A DNA stretch of 64,000 nucleotides from Profundibacter amoris. GTDB taxonomy: Bacteria > Pseudomonadota > Alphaproteobacteria > Rhodobacterales > Rhodobacteraceae. The position numbers and the translations under genes were made by a program. Where the stretch lies: positions 281,001 through 345,000 of the forward strand of contig NZ_CP032125.1 in the NCBI RefSeq assembly GCF_003544895.1, in the 5' to 3' direction. The notes beneath the pieces were generated by a model. That model was not told the DNA's origin. It was given only the letters and a program-made list of their open reading frames with translations, and did not search any database. Each line of letters begins with the position of its first letter. Position 1 is the first letter of the stretch. This document shows, piece after piece, positions 9,739 to 20,030 of the stretch.

Positions 9739-11682
9739 ATGCGTCTGATTCCGTCTGTAACGATTGCCCTTCTGGCGTTTGCACCGCTTTCCCGTGCACA
9801 GGAACAGCCTGCGCCTTCGGCTTTGAGCGCCGCGTTAAAAGCGGTTTCAGAGGCAGATTGGGAATTGGCATCTGCGCAAGTGCGGCCAGTGGGGCAGATC
9901 GGGGCTGATCTGGTCACATGGTACCGGCTTCGGGCCGGGCAGGGCACGCTGGCGGAATACAATGCCTTTCTGGCGCGAAATGCGGATTGGCCGGGCCTGC
10001 CCCTGATGCACAAGAAAGGTGAAGCGGCAATAACTGCGGATACACCGGCCCAGGATGTGATTGCCTATTTCAAGGAATTCGAGCCACGCACCGGATACGG
10101 CGTGTTGCAACTGGCCCGCGCACAAGAAGCGGTCGGGCAGAAAGGCGAGGCCGCCGCCGAAGTTGTTCTGGCGTGGCGCACCTTTGCCTTAACCAAGGCA
10201 GAGCACGAGGCCTTCCTGGCCAGCTACAATACCCTGCTGGCCCCGCATCACGTTGCGCGACTGGATATGCTGCTGTGGCGCGGGCGATTTACCGATGCGC
10301 AACGTCTGTTTCCGTTGGTTGGCGAGGGTTGGCAAGCACTGGCGAAGGCGCGGATCGGGCTACGGCGGCGGGTCGAGAATGTGGATGCATTGATCAAGGC
10401 CGTGCCCAAGGATTTGCAGGATGACCCCGGCCTTGCCTACGAGCGGTTCGTCTGGCGGGCCCGCAAGGGGCGCAGTCTGGATGCGGTGGCGTTGTTGCTG
10501 GAGCGCAGCACATCGGCCGAGGCATTGGGCGAGCCATCCTACTGGGCCAACCGCCGCCGGTCACTGGCACGGCAAATGATGCGCGAAGGGGACGGGGTGA
10601 CGGCCTATCGGCTGGCGTCCTCGCACTATTTGGTGGAAGGGTCGGATTATGCCGATCTGGAGTGGCTGTCGGGCTATCTGGCGCTGCGCTATCTGAATGA
10701 TCCCAAAACCGCGCTGGCACATTTCCAGAGCTTCCGCGTGGCGGTAAAAAGTCCGATCAGTCTGGGCCGCGCCGGATATTGGGAAGGGCGCGCCTATGAG
10801 GCGATGAAGGATACAGGATCAGCGCAAGCGTCCTACGCTTTTGGCGCGGAATACCAGACCAGTTTTTACGGGTTGCTGGCTGCGGAACGGGGCGGGTTCA
10901 GCATGGATGCCGCCCTGACAGGGGCCGAGGCCTTTCCGGATTGGCGGCAGGCTCCGTTCATGTCGTCGTCGGTTCTGAAGGCGGCTTTGATGTTGTATCA
11001 GGCGGGAAACACGGCGCTTGCCAAGAGATTCTTTTTGCAAGTGGCCGAGAAACTGGACCGCACCGAGTTGGGGCAGTTGGCCGATCTGGCGCTGGCCTTG
11101 CAGGATCCGCATATCGCGCTGATGATCGCCAAACAGGGCGCGCGGCGGGGGATTGTTTTGCCGCGGGCCTATTACCCGCTGCATGATCTGGTGAAACAGG
11201 ATTTGCCGGTCGCGCCGGAACTGGCGCTGGCGATTGCCCGACGGGAGAGCGAGTTCAATCCGGTGGTGGAAAGCGGCGTGGGGGCCAAGGGATTGATGCA
11301 GCTGATGCCCAAAACTGCCAAGGCGGTGGCAGAATCTCTGGAGGTGGATTTCGAGGCGGGTTTGCTGTTGACCGACTGGCAATATAATGCGCGGTTGGGC
11401 ACGGCCTATCTGGTCAAACTGCAAGAGGAATTTAGCAAGTCGCCAGTGCTGGTTTCTGTTGGCTATAATGCCGGGCCGAACCGGGTGCGATCATGGATAA
11501 CCGCCTTTGGTGATCCGCGATCGGCAGGTGTGGATGTGGTGGACTGGATCGAACACATCCCGTTTCGCGAAACCCGCAACTATGTGATGCGGGTGGCGGA
11601 ATCCCTGCCGGTGTATCGGGCGCGCCTGACGGGACGAACCCCGCCGCTTGATTTGATAAAAGAGCTGCGCAACGGCGGGTAA
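9739..11682 (+). CDS. slt: Soluble lytic murein transglycosylase (Slt family)
   Basis: About 647 residues from the ATG at 9739 (MRLIPSVTIALLAFAPLSRA, a signal peptide); the frame is open to 9697. A long helical superhelix (TPR-like) domain is followed by the C-terminal lysozyme-like domain with ARRESEFNP (catalytic Glu), GLMQLMPKTA and GYNAGPNRV. It cleaves peptidoglycan glycan strands in the periplasm to 1,6-anhydromuropeptides. Its stop lies 12 bp from the convergent stop of the MlaC-type gene. Confidence 0.93.
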   Translation: MRLIPSVTIALLAFAPLSRAQEQPAPSALSAALKAVSEADWELASAQVRPVGQIGADLVTWYRLRAGQGTLAEYNAFLARNADWPGLPLMHKKGEAAITADTPAQDVIAYFKEFEPRTGYGVLQLARAQEAVGQKGEAAAEVVLAWRTFALTKAEHEAFLASYNTLLAPHHVARLDMLLWRGRFTDAQRLFPLVGEGWQALAKARIGLRRRVENVDALIKAVPKDLQDDPGLAYERFVWRARKGRSLDAVALLLERSTSAEALGEPSYWANRRRSLARQMMREGDGVTAYRLASSHYLVEGSDYADLEWLSGYLALRYLNDPKTALAHFQSFRVAVKSPISLGRAGYWEGRAYEAMKDTGSAQASYAFGAEYQTSFYGLLAAERGGFSMDAALTGAEAFPDWRQAPFMSSSVLKAALMLYQAGNTALAKRFFLQVAEKLDRTELGQLADLALALQDPHIALMIAKQGARRGIVLPRAYYPLHDLVKQDLPVAPELALAIARRESEFNPVVESGVGAKGLMQLMPKTAKAVAESLEVDFEAGLLLTDWQYNARLGTAYLVKLQEEFSKSPVLVSVGYNAGPNRVRSWITAFGDPRSAGVDVVDWIEHIPFRETRNYVMRVAESLPVYRARLTGRTPPLDLIKELRNGG

Positions 11683-11694
11683 ACCCGCCCAATC

Positions 11695-12312
11695 CTACCC
11701 TGCTCTTTTCAGGTCTTTGATCAACTGATCAATGTTGCCCTTGCGTTTGTCCAGCATTGCGCCGATTTCGGTCCGTTCCGTCAGCAGCATATTGATGCCT
11801 TCAATATACATATTGTAAAACAGCGGTTTGCCGCGTTTGTCCGAGACATAAAAGGTCACATCAAATGGCGCTTTCCCTTTCAGATAGGCCATCGCTTTTA
11901 CTTCGACGTGGCTTTTGACTGTTTTTGTTGACAGCACTTCCAGCCTGCCGCCGATGAATTCGCGGAAACGCTTGCCGTATTTGCGGGCGATATATCCCTG
12001 AAACGCCTTGGCGAATGCCTTTTTCTGGCTCGCACTGGCACGGCGCCCTTCAACCCCTAGCGCATAGCTGGCCAGATATTTGACGTCCGAATATTTGACG
12101 AAGATCTTTTCGAATTCCTTGATCATTTGTGACTCGGATTTGCCCGAAGAGATGACTTTGTTGATTGCGGCAACAAGCTTTTTCACATGCGTAGTGGCCT
12201 GTGCATCCGACAGCGCCAATGCAGGTCCGGCCAGTGGCAGTAACGCTACGCTTGATGCCATGCCCAGCATGACTGCCCGGCGATCCGGATTAGTCCGCGT
12301 AAAAATCGTCAT
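11695..12312 (-). CDS. mlaC: MlaC/Ttg2D-family periplasmic phospholipid carrier
   Basis: About 205 residues from the ATG at 12312, which has AAGGAG 6 nt upstream; the frame is open to 12414 but would run well into mlaA. The N-terminus carries RRAVMLGMASSVALLPLAG, a Tat- or Sec-type signal. The body contains FEKIFVKYSDV and YARKYGKRFREFIG, typical of the MlaC/toluene-tolerance family. It shuttles lipids between the MlaA outer-membrane complex and the inner-membrane transporter. It overlaps mlaA, and no MlaFED ABC genes are in the window. Confidence 0.88.
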   Translation of the reverse strand: MTIFTRTNPDRRAVMLGMASSVALLPLAGPALALSDAQATTHVKKLVAAINKVISSGKSESQMIKEFEKIFVKYSDVKYLASYALGVEGRRASASQKKAFAKAFQGYIARKYGKRFREFIGGRLEVLSTKTVKSHVEVKAMAYLKGKAPFDVTFYVSDKRGKPLFYNMYIEGINMLLTERTEIGAMLDKRKGNIDQLIKDLKRAG

Positions 12313-13027
12313 AGCCATCTCCTTGCTCTTCAACAGGTTCTTCCTGACCCAACTGGAATCTGCGGTGTTGCAGATACAACAGGCGGGCCTGCGAATAGCT
12401 GTCGGCACTATCATACAAGATTGAATCTACCGTGTCGGAAAAATCATAGCGATCACCAAGTTTTGACAATGATTTTGCCACGGGCCCCATGTATTTTTCC
12501 GGTGTCGGGGCGCCGAATGTCAGCGGGTTGGTAAATACATCGACCAGCATACCCACAGTGTCGCGCTGGTTGGACGGGCCAAGCAGCGGAAGTTCCACAT
12601 ATTGGCCTTCGCCCACACCCCAGACATGCAGGGTTTGGCCGAAATCCCCCATTTCTTCATCAAGGCCAATGTCGGTTGCCGGATCGAAAATACCACCCAC
12701 ACCCAGCGTTGTGTTGATCACAAAGCGCCATGAATTCTTGACAGCGCCGTTGATATTCAACTGCAACAGATTGTTCACAATATTACCCGGCAGGTTCAGG
12801 TTGGATGCAAAATTCCCGATCCCCTGACGCACAGGTTTTGGCAGGGCCTGGCCATAAGCCCCCGACGCCGGGCGGATCAATGCGCGGTCCAAACGGCGGT
12901 TTGCCTCGTGGGTGCGCCGGTTGCCTTCTTCATTCGGGTCATTGAATGATCTGGGTGCAGGCGCTGTACAAGCCGCCACAATCAGCAGGGTCAAGGCTGC
13001 CAGCAACAGCCCCGGTTTTGCCTTCAT
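12290..13027 (-). CDS. mlaA: MlaA (VacJ) outer-membrane lipoprotein
   Basis: About 245 residues from the ATG at 13027 (MKAKPGLLLAALTLLIVAAC), a signal peptide with lipobox ending at Cys. Conserved MlaA blocks follow: DPNEEGNRRTHEANRRLDRA, NNLLQLNINGA, FVINTTLGVGGIFDPATD, and GEGQYVELPLLGPSNQRDT. It removes misplaced phospholipids from the outer leaflet of the outer membrane. Its 3' end overlaps the mlaC start by about 23 bp, so the pair is co-translated. Confidence 0.95.
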   Translation of the reverse strand: MKAKPGLLLAALTLLIVAACTAPAPRSFNDPNEEGNRRTHEANRRLDRALIRPASGAYGQALPKPVRQGIGNFASNLNLPGNIVNNLLQLNINGAVKNSWRFVINTTLGVGGIFDPATDIGLDEEMGDFGQTLHVWGVGEGQYVELPLLGPSNQRDTVGMLVDVFTNPLTFGAPTPEKYMGPVAKSLSKLGDRYDFSDTVDSILYDSADSYSQARLLYLQHRRFQLGQEEPVEEQGDGYDDFYAD

Positions 13028-13222
13028 TCTGGTTTTCGTAACTAACAATGGTATTCTCGACTGGTTGTTTGTAGTTTTCCACTACATAGGTTCTGGCAGG
13101 AAAATGACCAGTAATATATTAGGCATGGTTTAGTTTTGTGACAGTTTGGATACAAGTCATTAATGGTCGATGTCTATATCCGTTAAGGATGACACTCGGC
13201 GTTGGTGAATGAAAGAGGCAAG

Positions 13223-14959
13223 ATGCGGCAAGCAGATCGTAGTAATGGTTTGGTAGAACTGAAAGACGCAAGACGAAAGAGCAGGGCCTTGTTCTGGGCT
13301 GTTGGCCTGTTCAGCGTTTTTGTGAATTTGCTGATGCTGACAGGCCCTCTTTATATGTTGCAAGTCTATGACCGTGTATTAGGGAGCCGGTCCGAGGAAA
13401 CCCTGCTGGCATTGTCCATTCTGGTGGCTTTTCTGTTTATAATCATGGGGTTGCTTGATTACGCCCGTGGGCGGGTTTTGGCGCGGATCGGGGCGCGGTT
13501 TCAGTCGGAACTGGACGGACGGGTGTTTTCCGCTGTGCTGCGGGCCAGCGCACGCGGGTTTGGGGCCAACCTGACCAACAGCGCCCTGCGCGATCTCGAG
13601 GCGGTGCAGCGGTTGCTGTCCTCCCCTGTATTAAGCGCGATTTTCGATATTCCCTGGACGCCGTTTTTCATTGCCGGGATATTCATGTTCCACCCATGGC
13701 TGGGGTTTCTGGCGGTTTTCGGCGGGGCATTTCTGGTGCTGATCACGATTCTGAACCAGATAATGACCCGCAAACCTGTGCTTGAGTCCACCACAGCCGC
13801 CCTGTTTGCCGACCGGATGGCCGACCAGTTGCGCAGCGAATCCGAACTTGTGCAAAGTCTGGGGATGCGGGGCGCCGTATTCCAACGCTGGGAACAGGCG
13901 CGCGAAAAGGCGCTGGCCGCCAATATTCATGCCTCGGACAGTGGCGGTGGCTTTGCCGTACTGACCAAGACGTTTCGCATGTTCCTGCAGTCCGCCATGC
14001 TGGGGCTTGGGGCCTATCTGGTGTTGCAGAACCAGTTGACGGCAGGGGCGATGATTGCAGGCTCTATTCTGATGGGGCGGGCATTGGCGCCGATTGAACA
14101 GGCGATCGGGCAGTGGGCATTGGTGCAACGTGCCTCCAAAGGTTGGGAAAACCTGACCGCTCTTTTATCCGAAGTCCCGGTCGAACAACCCCGCACTGCC
14201 CTGCCCAAACCAAGGGCCGTTTTGCTGGCGGATCAGGTGACGGTGGTGCCACCGGGTCAACAGCAGGCCTCGTTGCGGATGGTCAGTTTTGCATTGAATC
14301 CCGGGCAGGCGATGGGGGTGATCGGGCCTTCGGGGGCCGGCAAAACGACCCTTGCCCGCGCCATTACCGGCGTTTGGCGCGCGGCGGGTGGCAAGATCAG
14401 GCTGGATGGGGCATCGCTGGATCAATATGATCCTGATGTATTGGGCCAGCACATTGGTTACCTGCCCCAACGGGTGCAGCTGTTTGACGGCACGATTGCC
14501 GAAAACATTGCCCGCCTGTCGTTGCAACCCGATGATGCGGCTGTGGTAAAGGCCGCGCAAAAAGCCGCCGCACATGAAATGATACTGGCCTTTCCCGAAG
14601 GGTATGACACGCGGGTTTCCGCCAATGGCGGGCGGTTGTCTGGCGGGCAATTACAACGGATCGGGCTGGCGCGGGCGATGTATGGTGATCCGGTGATCCT
14701 TGTTCTGGACGAGCCGAACTCGAATCTTGATAATGAAGGGTCGCAAGCCTTGAACGCGGCGATCAAACAGATGAAAGCCGACGGTGGTGCGGTGCTGATT
14801 ATGGCGCATCGTCCGGCGGCGATTCAGGAATGTGATTTGCTGATGGTGCTGGAGGGCGGCGCCCGCAAGGCGTTCGGGCCAAAGGATGACATCCTGCGCG
14901 AGATGGTCAAAAACCACGAACAAATACGCAGCAATGCGGGCAAAGGGGGGGTGACATGA
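13223..14959 (+). CDS. Type I secretion ABC permease/ATPase (PrtD-like)
   Basis: About 578 residues from the ATG at 13223, which has GAGG 5 nt upstream. The N-terminal part is a six-helix exporter domain ([21 protein letters not shown] is the PrtD/LapB-like signature). The ATPase domain has Walker A GPSGAGKT, signature LSGGQLQR and Walker B VILVLDEP. No C39 peptidase domain, so it belongs with exporters of C-terminally tagged (RTX-type) proteins. The stop overlaps the start of the HlyD gene as ATGA. Neither a substrate nor a TolC gene is nearby. Confidence 0.93.
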   Translation: MRQADRSNGLVELKDARRKSRALFWAVGLFSVFVNLLMLTGPLYMLQVYDRVLGSRSEETLLALSILVAFLFIIMGLLDYARGRVLARIGARFQSELDGRVFSAVLRASARGFGANLTNSALRDLEAVQRLLSSPVLSAIFDIPWTPFFIAGIFMFHPWLGFLAVFGGAFLVLITILNQIMTRKPVLESTTAALFADRMADQLRSESELVQSLGMRGAVFQRWEQAREKALAANIHASDSGGGFAVLTKTFRMFLQSAMLGLGAYLVLQNQLTAGAMIAGSILMGRALAPIEQAIGQWALVQRASKGWENLTALLSEVPVEQPRTALPKPRAVLLADQVTVVPPGQQQASLRMVSFALNPGQAMGVIGPSGAGKTTLARAITGVWRAAGGKIRLDGASLDQYDPDVLGQHIGYLPQRVQLFDGTIAENIARLSLQPDDAAVVKAAQKAAAHEMILAFPEGYDTRVSANGGRLSGGQLQRIGLARAMYGDPVILVLDEPNSNLDNEGSQALNAAIKQMKADGGAVLIMAHRPAAIQECDLLMVLEGGARKAFGPKDDILREMVKNHEQIRSNAGKGGVT

Positions 14960-16266
14960 GCACAGCCAAGAACAAGGGCTGGTCGCCGCGAACCCCGCTG
15001 ATAATCGGTTTTCTGGCCATACTGTTGCTGGTTGGCGGTTTCGGCACATGGTCGGTGATGGCCAATATTTCCGGTGCAGTCGTGGCCAGTGGCCAGATCG
15101 AAGTTGACCAAAACCGACAGGTGGTGCAGCACCCCGATGGTGGGGTGATTTCCAAGATCAATGTGCAAGAGGGGGATCTGGTTGACGAAGGCGATATCCT
15201 GATCCGGCTGGACCCGACCAACCTGACCTCTGAACTGGTGGTGGTCGAGGGGCAGTTGTTCGAACTGATGGCGCGTCGTGGCCGGCTTGAGGCCGAGAGG
15301 GACGGGGCCGGGGCGATCACCTTTGATCCCGAGTTGATCAAGGCGGCGGATAGCTCGAATGATGCCAAAACCCTGATGCAGGGCCAGCAAAGACTGTTCA
15401 AGGCAAGGCAGGATTCTATGGCGCAAGAGATTGCGCAGATGCAAAAACAGCGCAACCAGATTTCTGACCAGATAGGTGGAATAAAGGCCCAGCAAACCGC
15501 GCTGGAAACCCAGCTGGAACTGATCAATGAAGAACTGGAAAACCAGCAAACCCTGTTGGACCGTGGTTTGGCGCAGGCGTCGCGGGTGTTAAGCCTGCAA
15601 CGCGAGGATGCGCGGCTGCGCGGCACAATGGGCGAACTGGCCGCGACCAAAGCCCAGGCCGAAAGCCGGATCACGGAAATTGACATCGAGGTTCTGAAGT
15701 ATGGCACCAAACGACGGGAAGAGGCCATAACCCGCCTGCGTGATCTGCAATTTCGCGAACTGGAGCTGACGGAAAAACGTAGCGCCCTGAAAGAACGCTT
15801 GTCGCGTCTGGATATCCGCGCCCCGCTGGCGGGGGTGGTATACGGAATGCAGTTTTTTGCACCCCGTTCGGTGATCCGCCCTGCTGATCCGGTTTTATAT
15901 CTGGTTCCGCAGGACCGCCCGCTGGTGATCGCAGCCAAGGTGCAAACCATCAACATTGACCAGATTTTCGTCGGACAAGAGGTTATTTTGCGCTTTCCGG
16001 CCTTTGATTCCCGCACCACACCGGAATTGCGGGGCAGGGTGGTAAAGGTTTCGGCGGATGCCTTCACGGATGAACGAACCGGAATCAGTTATTACCGCTC
16101 TGAAATTGTGTTGCTTGAGGGTGAAACGGATAAACTGCCCCAAGGCGCAACCCTGATACCGGGGATGCCGGTGCAGGCGTTTATCCGCACCAATGACCGC
16201 ACGCCATTGGCCTATTTGATCAAGCCATTTACCGATTATTTTGCCAAAGCCTTTCGTGAAGGGTGA
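14956..16266 (+). CDS. HlyD-family type I secretion periplasmic adaptor
   Basis: 436 residues. One N-terminal TM segment (about residues 16-40), a split biotinyl-lipoyl domain ([20 protein letters not shown]... and [14 protein letters not shown]), a long coiled coil (about 130-270) and a C-terminal beta-barrel domain. In this family the protein bridges the inner-membrane ABC exporter to an outer-membrane TolC channel. It is coupled to the ABC gene by ATGA overlap. Confidence 0.93.
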   Translation: MSTAKNKGWSPRTPLIIGFLAILLLVGGFGTWSVMANISGAVVASGQIEVDQNRQVVQHPDGGVISKINVQEGDLVDEGDILIRLDPTNLTSELVVVEGQLFELMARRGRLEAERDGAGAITFDPELIKAADSSNDAKTLMQGQQRLFKARQDSMAQEIAQMQKQRNQISDQIGGIKAQQTALETQLELINEELENQQTLLDRGLAQASRVLSLQREDARLRGTMGELAATKAQAESRITEIDIEVLKYGTKRREEAITRLRDLQFRELELTEKRSALKERLSRLDIRAPLAGVVYGMQFFAPRSVIRPADPVLYLVPQDRPLVIAAKVQTINIDQIFVGQEVILRFPAFDSRTTPELRGRVVKVSADAFTDERTGISYYRSEIVLLEGETDKLPQGATLIPGMPVQAFIRTNDRTPLAYLIKPFTDYFAKAFREG

Positions 16267-16335
16267 TTTTGCGGTTTTCCTGCGGGGCAATCACGGTTAG
16301 CGTCTGGTCAAATTCTAATCCAACGGAGATGCCAG

Positions 16336-16800
16336 ATGAGCCATGATTACGAAGCCCGCCTGAAAGAACTGGGCATTACCCTGCCTGACGCCCCTGCACC
16401 TGCCGCAAATTATGTGCCATATGTTATTGTCGGGGATCTGGTGTTTGTGTCGGGGCAAATCTCGAACGGGCCGGACGGGCTGATATTGGGAAAACTGGGC
16501 GATGACATGGATGTTGAAGCGGGTGCCGCCGCCGCGAAAACCTGCGCGCTGGGCCTTGTGGCACAGCTAAAGGCCGCCTGTGATGGTGATCTGTCACGGT
16601 TGGTACGGGTGGTGAAACTGGGCGGTTTTGTGAATTCGACCCCCGACTTTACCCAGCAGCCGCAAGTGGTGAACGGCGCCTCGGATTTTCTGGTCGAACT
16701 GTTCGGCGATGCAGGGCGCCACGCCCGCGCCGCCGTAAGTGCGCCGGCTTTGCCGCTGGGTGTTGCTGTTGAAATCGAAGGCATTTTCCAAATCAAATGA
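16336..16800 (+). CDS. RidA-family (YjgF/UK114) protein
   Basis: 154 residues. The long-form RidA pattern: NYVPYVIVGDLVFVSGQIS near the N-terminus, VVKLGGFVNSTPDF in the middle and RAAVSAPALPLGVAVEIEG at the end. Related proteins hydrolyse reactive enamine/imine intermediates from PLP enzymes. This member is of the YjgF-like subfamily that often lacks the catalytic Arg context, so its exact activity is uncertain. The stop overlaps the next gene as ATGA. Confidence 0.88.
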   Translation: MSHDYEARLKELGITLPDAPAPAANYVPYVIVGDLVFVSGQISNGPDGLILGKLGDDMDVEAGAAAAKTCALGLVAQLKAACDGDLSRLVRVVKLGGFVNSTPDFTQQPQVVNGASDFLVELFGDAGRHARAAVSAPALPLGVAVEIEGIFQIK

Positions 16801-17567
16801 CAACGCTTTCCGACAGATTTTTCCAGCGCCCGCTGGCCCATCGCGGGTATCATGATGCCTCGGCCGGAGTTCTGGAAAATTCCCGTACGGCTTTTGATGC
16901 GGCGGTCGAGGCCGGTTATGGCATTGAACTGGATGTGCAATTGTCCAAAGACGGGCATGCGATGGTGTTTCATGATTACGAATTGTCCCGTTTGACAAAT
17001 GGACGCGGGGCTATTCGCACCCGCACCCGCGATGAATTGGTGGATATACCGCTGAAAGGCATGGATGAAACGATCCCGACTTTGCCTGATATCCTGGCTC
17101 TGGTTGACGGGCGCACACCGCTTCTGATTGAATTAAAGGATCAGGACGGGGCGATGGGCCCCGATGTCGGACCGTTGGAAACTTCGGTGGCCAAGGCTTT
17201 GTTGGAGTATAGCGGCCCCGTTGCTGTGATGAGTTTCAATCCCTATTCGATTGCCGAACTGGCCAAGGCGTCCCCTCAAACCCCGCGCGGGCTTGTCAGT
17301 TGCTCATACCCTGCGGAACATTGGCCATTGCTGAATGAAAAAACCCGCGACAGGCTGCGTGCCATTCCTGATTATGATAAAGTCGGCGCTTGTTTTATCA
17401 GCCATCGCTATGATGATTTACAAAACCCGCGGGTGGCTGAACTGAAGGCCAAAGGGGCACATATCAACTGCTGGACGGTCCGAAGCGTTGAGGCCGAGGC
17501 CGAAGCCAGGTTGATTGCTGATATGATTACATTCGAAGGGTATGCAGCAAAAACCCCCGTTGATTAA
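16797..17567 (+). CDS. Glycerophosphodiester phosphodiesterase (UgpQ-like)
   Basis: 256 residues. The GDPD signature is clear: LAHRGYHDASAGVLENS (catalytic His), then GIELDVQLSKDGHAMVFHD (metal-ligand Glu/Asp and second catalytic His) and LIELKDQ. A TIM-barrel enzyme that hydrolyses glycerophosphodiesters to glycerol-3-phosphate and an alcohol. No signal peptide is visible, so it is probably cytoplasmic. Co-translated with the RidA gene. Confidence 0.93.
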   Translation: MTTLSDRFFQRPLAHRGYHDASAGVLENSRTAFDAAVEAGYGIELDVQLSKDGHAMVFHDYELSRLTNGRGAIRTRTRDELVDIPLKGMDETIPTLPDILALVDGRTPLLIELKDQDGAMGPDVGPLETSVAKALLEYSGPVAVMSFNPYSIAELAKASPQTPRGLVSCSYPAEHWPLLNEKTRDRLRAIPDYDKVGACFISHRYDDLQNPRVAELKAKGAHINCWTVRSVEAEAEARLIADMITFEGYAAKTPVD

Positions 17568-17972
17568 CTGTTTGAAAAGAATCAGAAAGAATCACTAAAC
17601 GAGGGTGGCCAACTTTTACCGCTGAAGAGATCGGGTGATGCCATTCAAGGCAGTGAACTGGTGATTGTGGTAATCGCGGCACATGTTGAAGTGGGTGCCG
17701 TTGCGATAGGCCGCGAAGCCTGATTAAGCGGATATCTTGATGATTGTTAGGTATATAAGTGTATGAAAAACATAGAGAAAAATTGTAGATGGTGCTGTGT
17801 TAAATTTTGAAAGGTTATAGGTATTCAGAATACTTTGATCACCTTTCAAAATTATTGAATCCATCACCGCGACGCTGTTTCGCCATGTTTTTAACAAACT
17901 TATAATAGACATTGTTTCTGGTTCGGGCACATTCGTCTGAAACACGAAGGATTTAAATTGGTGGGAAAAGTA
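17568..17972. other. AT-rich intergenic stretch with a possible gene remnant
   Basis: 405 bp without a convincing gene. On the minus strand, 17584-17720 encodes a short conserved-looking peptide (GFAAYRNGTHFNMCRDY...) ending in a stop, which could be the tail of a decayed transposase or other gene. From about 17720 GC content drops sharply and marks the start of the region holding the GTPase genes. A 93-residue minus-strand frame at 17724-18005 overlaps the dynamin start and is judged spurious. Confidence 0.35.
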
Positions 17973-19997
17973 ATGGATTCTCAAGCAGGCGTAAAAAACA
18001 ATCATCTTCTAAAGATGAGAGCAGAAGTATTATCCGGATTCATCAGTGCACTAGATGAGGTGCGGGTTGCTGCAACATGTCTGGCTGATGACAATGACGA
18101 GCGTATATCAAAACGCGGTGCCGGCCTGATACGCAAGATCGACAGCTTTGCCCCCAGCATCACTCTGATTGGCCAGGTCAAGGCGGGTAAGACCGCATTG
18201 GTCAATGCCATGGTGGGCATCCCCGGTTTACTGCCATCTGATGTAAATCCCTGGACATCGGTTGTAACCGAATTGCAGGTTAACCGGAAATTGGCTGATG
18301 GTGACCGCAAGGCACGGTTTACGTTCTTCAATCGCAGTGAATGGGACAATCTGGTTTCAACCGGTGGGCGACTGGGTGAGCTGGCCGGACGCGCCGGTGC
18401 AACCGAAGAAGCCGAAAAGGTACAGCAACAAATCGTAGAAATGCGCGACAAAACCGAGGCCCGTCTGGGTAGCAGTTTTGAGCTGTTGCTGGGGAAATCC
18501 CATAAGTATGGTTATTACGACAACGAATTGATTCAGCGTTATGTTTGCGTTGGCGATCCCGACGACGAAGAACTGGATCCAAGCAACAAGCGGGGGCGGT
18601 TTGCGGATATCACCAAGTCGGCCGAGCTGGCGGTGGAAATCCCGCAGTTTCCAATTTCGATGCGGTTTCGCGACACACCCGGTGTGAATGATACATTTAT
18701 GGTGCGGGAACAGGCCACATTGAAAAGCCTGCGCGGTTCGGAAATCTGTCTGGTTGTTTTATCGGCACACCAAGCCCTGAACACCACCGATATGGCTTTG
18801 ATCCGGATGATGTCGAACTTTGAAAAACGGCAGGTTATCCTGTATGTGAACCGGATCGACGAGCTGGAGAATCCGAGCGAACAAATCGCCGAGATCCGTG
18901 AAAATATCCGGGAAACACTAAAGACATTTTCGGTGTCGGAAGACAGCGAAATTGTTTTCGGTAGTGCCAAGTGGGCAGAAGCAGCCCTGTCCGGTGATCT
19001 GGATGCGCTAAGCGAAGACAGCCAGAATGCCCTGTTGAATTATGCATCTGCCCGACCAGAAGTAGACGCGGCCGATTCGAATGACCACACATGGATCCTG
19101 TCGGGGATTCCAGCGTTGATGGAGGCTGTTTACAAACGTGTTCTGGAAGGATCCGGGAAGCGTCTGGTGGACAGCATGGGATCACAGCTCTCGAATATCT
19201 ATAATGAAATTAAAGCCGAGAAAAGCGCCGTACATCAGCTACATGACAGTGGCGAAGTCGTTCTTCTGGAAACAGACGAGGTTAAGCAGGCGCTGGAAGA
19301 TTTGTCCAAGGACAGTGCTGCCAAACTACAGAAAACCGTTGATACATTGCGCAATAACCTGCATGCGCGTCTGGATCGCGCCCAGAGCAGTTTTGTTCGT
19401 CGGGCCACGGATGCGCTGATTGCCCATCTGGATCGCTTCGGGGAGCAGGATACCTGGCAATATGATGCAACTGGCCTGCGCTTGTTGTTCCGGTCGGCCT
19501 ATGTCCAGTTTGCGGCGACATTGAAGAAACAGGCTGCAACCCTCTATGCCGATACTGCAACATCAATCGAGGATATCTATTACCGCGCGGTCGGTGTTGA
19601 AATTGACGGGTTCAAAATCGAAGCCCCCGCCGTTCCGACAGCCCCGCCGCCGGTTGTTCTGGCCCGCACCATTGCGCTGGACCTGAACAGCAACTGGTGG
19701 CGCCGCTGGTGGCAAAAGCGCAAAGGATTTGAGGCGTTTGCCAAGGATTATTCTTCGCTGATACAGGCCGAAGTCGCGTCTTTGGTGCAAGAGCTGGAAG
19801 GATCGCAGATTTCGGAAGTGTTGGACGAAGTGCAGCGCAGGCTACACGATTTCGTTCAGGAACAGCGTGATACCCTGGTCATTATCTCGGAAAACCGGGG
19901 CAAAGAGCCGCTACTTCTGGTGAACAAGACAAGCGACAAATCAGTCCAGATCGCATTGGAAGATGCGCTTGCAGCAATCGAGAAATTCGCAGCGTAA
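17973..19997 (+). CDS. Dynamin-like GTPase, long member of pair A
   Basis: About 674 residues from the ATG at 17973; GTG 17961 and TTG 17958 are alternatives. The GTPase motifs are G1 GQVKAGKT (67-74), NPWTSVVTEL around G2, G3 DTPG (234-237) and G4 NRID (293-296). Long helical regions follow, as expected for the neck and trunk of bacterial dynamins, and a Trp/Arg-rich segment (SNWWRRWWQKRKG, about 573-585) is a plausible membrane-contact paddle. No TM segment. Paralogous to the protein at 22606. Family members remodel or tether membranes, and some act in phage defence. The partner gene lies 33 bp downstream. Confidence 0.85.
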   Translation: MDSQAGVKNNHLLKMRAEVLSGFISALDEVRVAATCLADDNDERISKRGAGLIRKIDSFAPSITLIGQVKAGKTALVNAMVGIPGLLPSDVNPWTSVVTELQVNRKLADGDRKARFTFFNRSEWDNLVSTGGRLGELAGRAGATEEAEKVQQQIVEMRDKTEARLGSSFELLLGKSHKYGYYDNELIQRYVCVGDPDDEELDPSNKRGRFADITKSAELAVEIPQFPISMRFRDTPGVNDTFMVREQATLKSLRGSEICLVVLSAHQALNTTDMALIRMMSNFEKRQVILYVNRIDELENPSEQIAEIRENIRETLKTFSVSEDSEIVFGSAKWAEAALSGDLDALSEDSQNALLNYASARPEVDAADSNDHTWILSGIPALMEAVYKRVLEGSGKRLVDSMGSQLSNIYNEIKAEKSAVHQLHDSGEVVLLETDEVKQALEDLSKDSAAKLQKTVDTLRNNLHARLDRAQSSFVRRATDALIAHLDRFGEQDTWQYDATGLRLLFRSAYVQFAATLKKQAATLYADTATSIEDIYYRAVGVEIDGFKIEAPAVPTAPPPVVLARTIALDLNSNWWRRWWQKRKGFEAFAKDYSSLIQAEVASLVQELEGSQISEVLDEVQRRLHDFVQEQRDTLVIISENRGKEPLLLVNKTSDKSVQIALEDALAAIEKFAA

Positions 19998-20030
19998 TCA
20001 ATCGCGCTGGTGATATGGAGAGCATATAAG

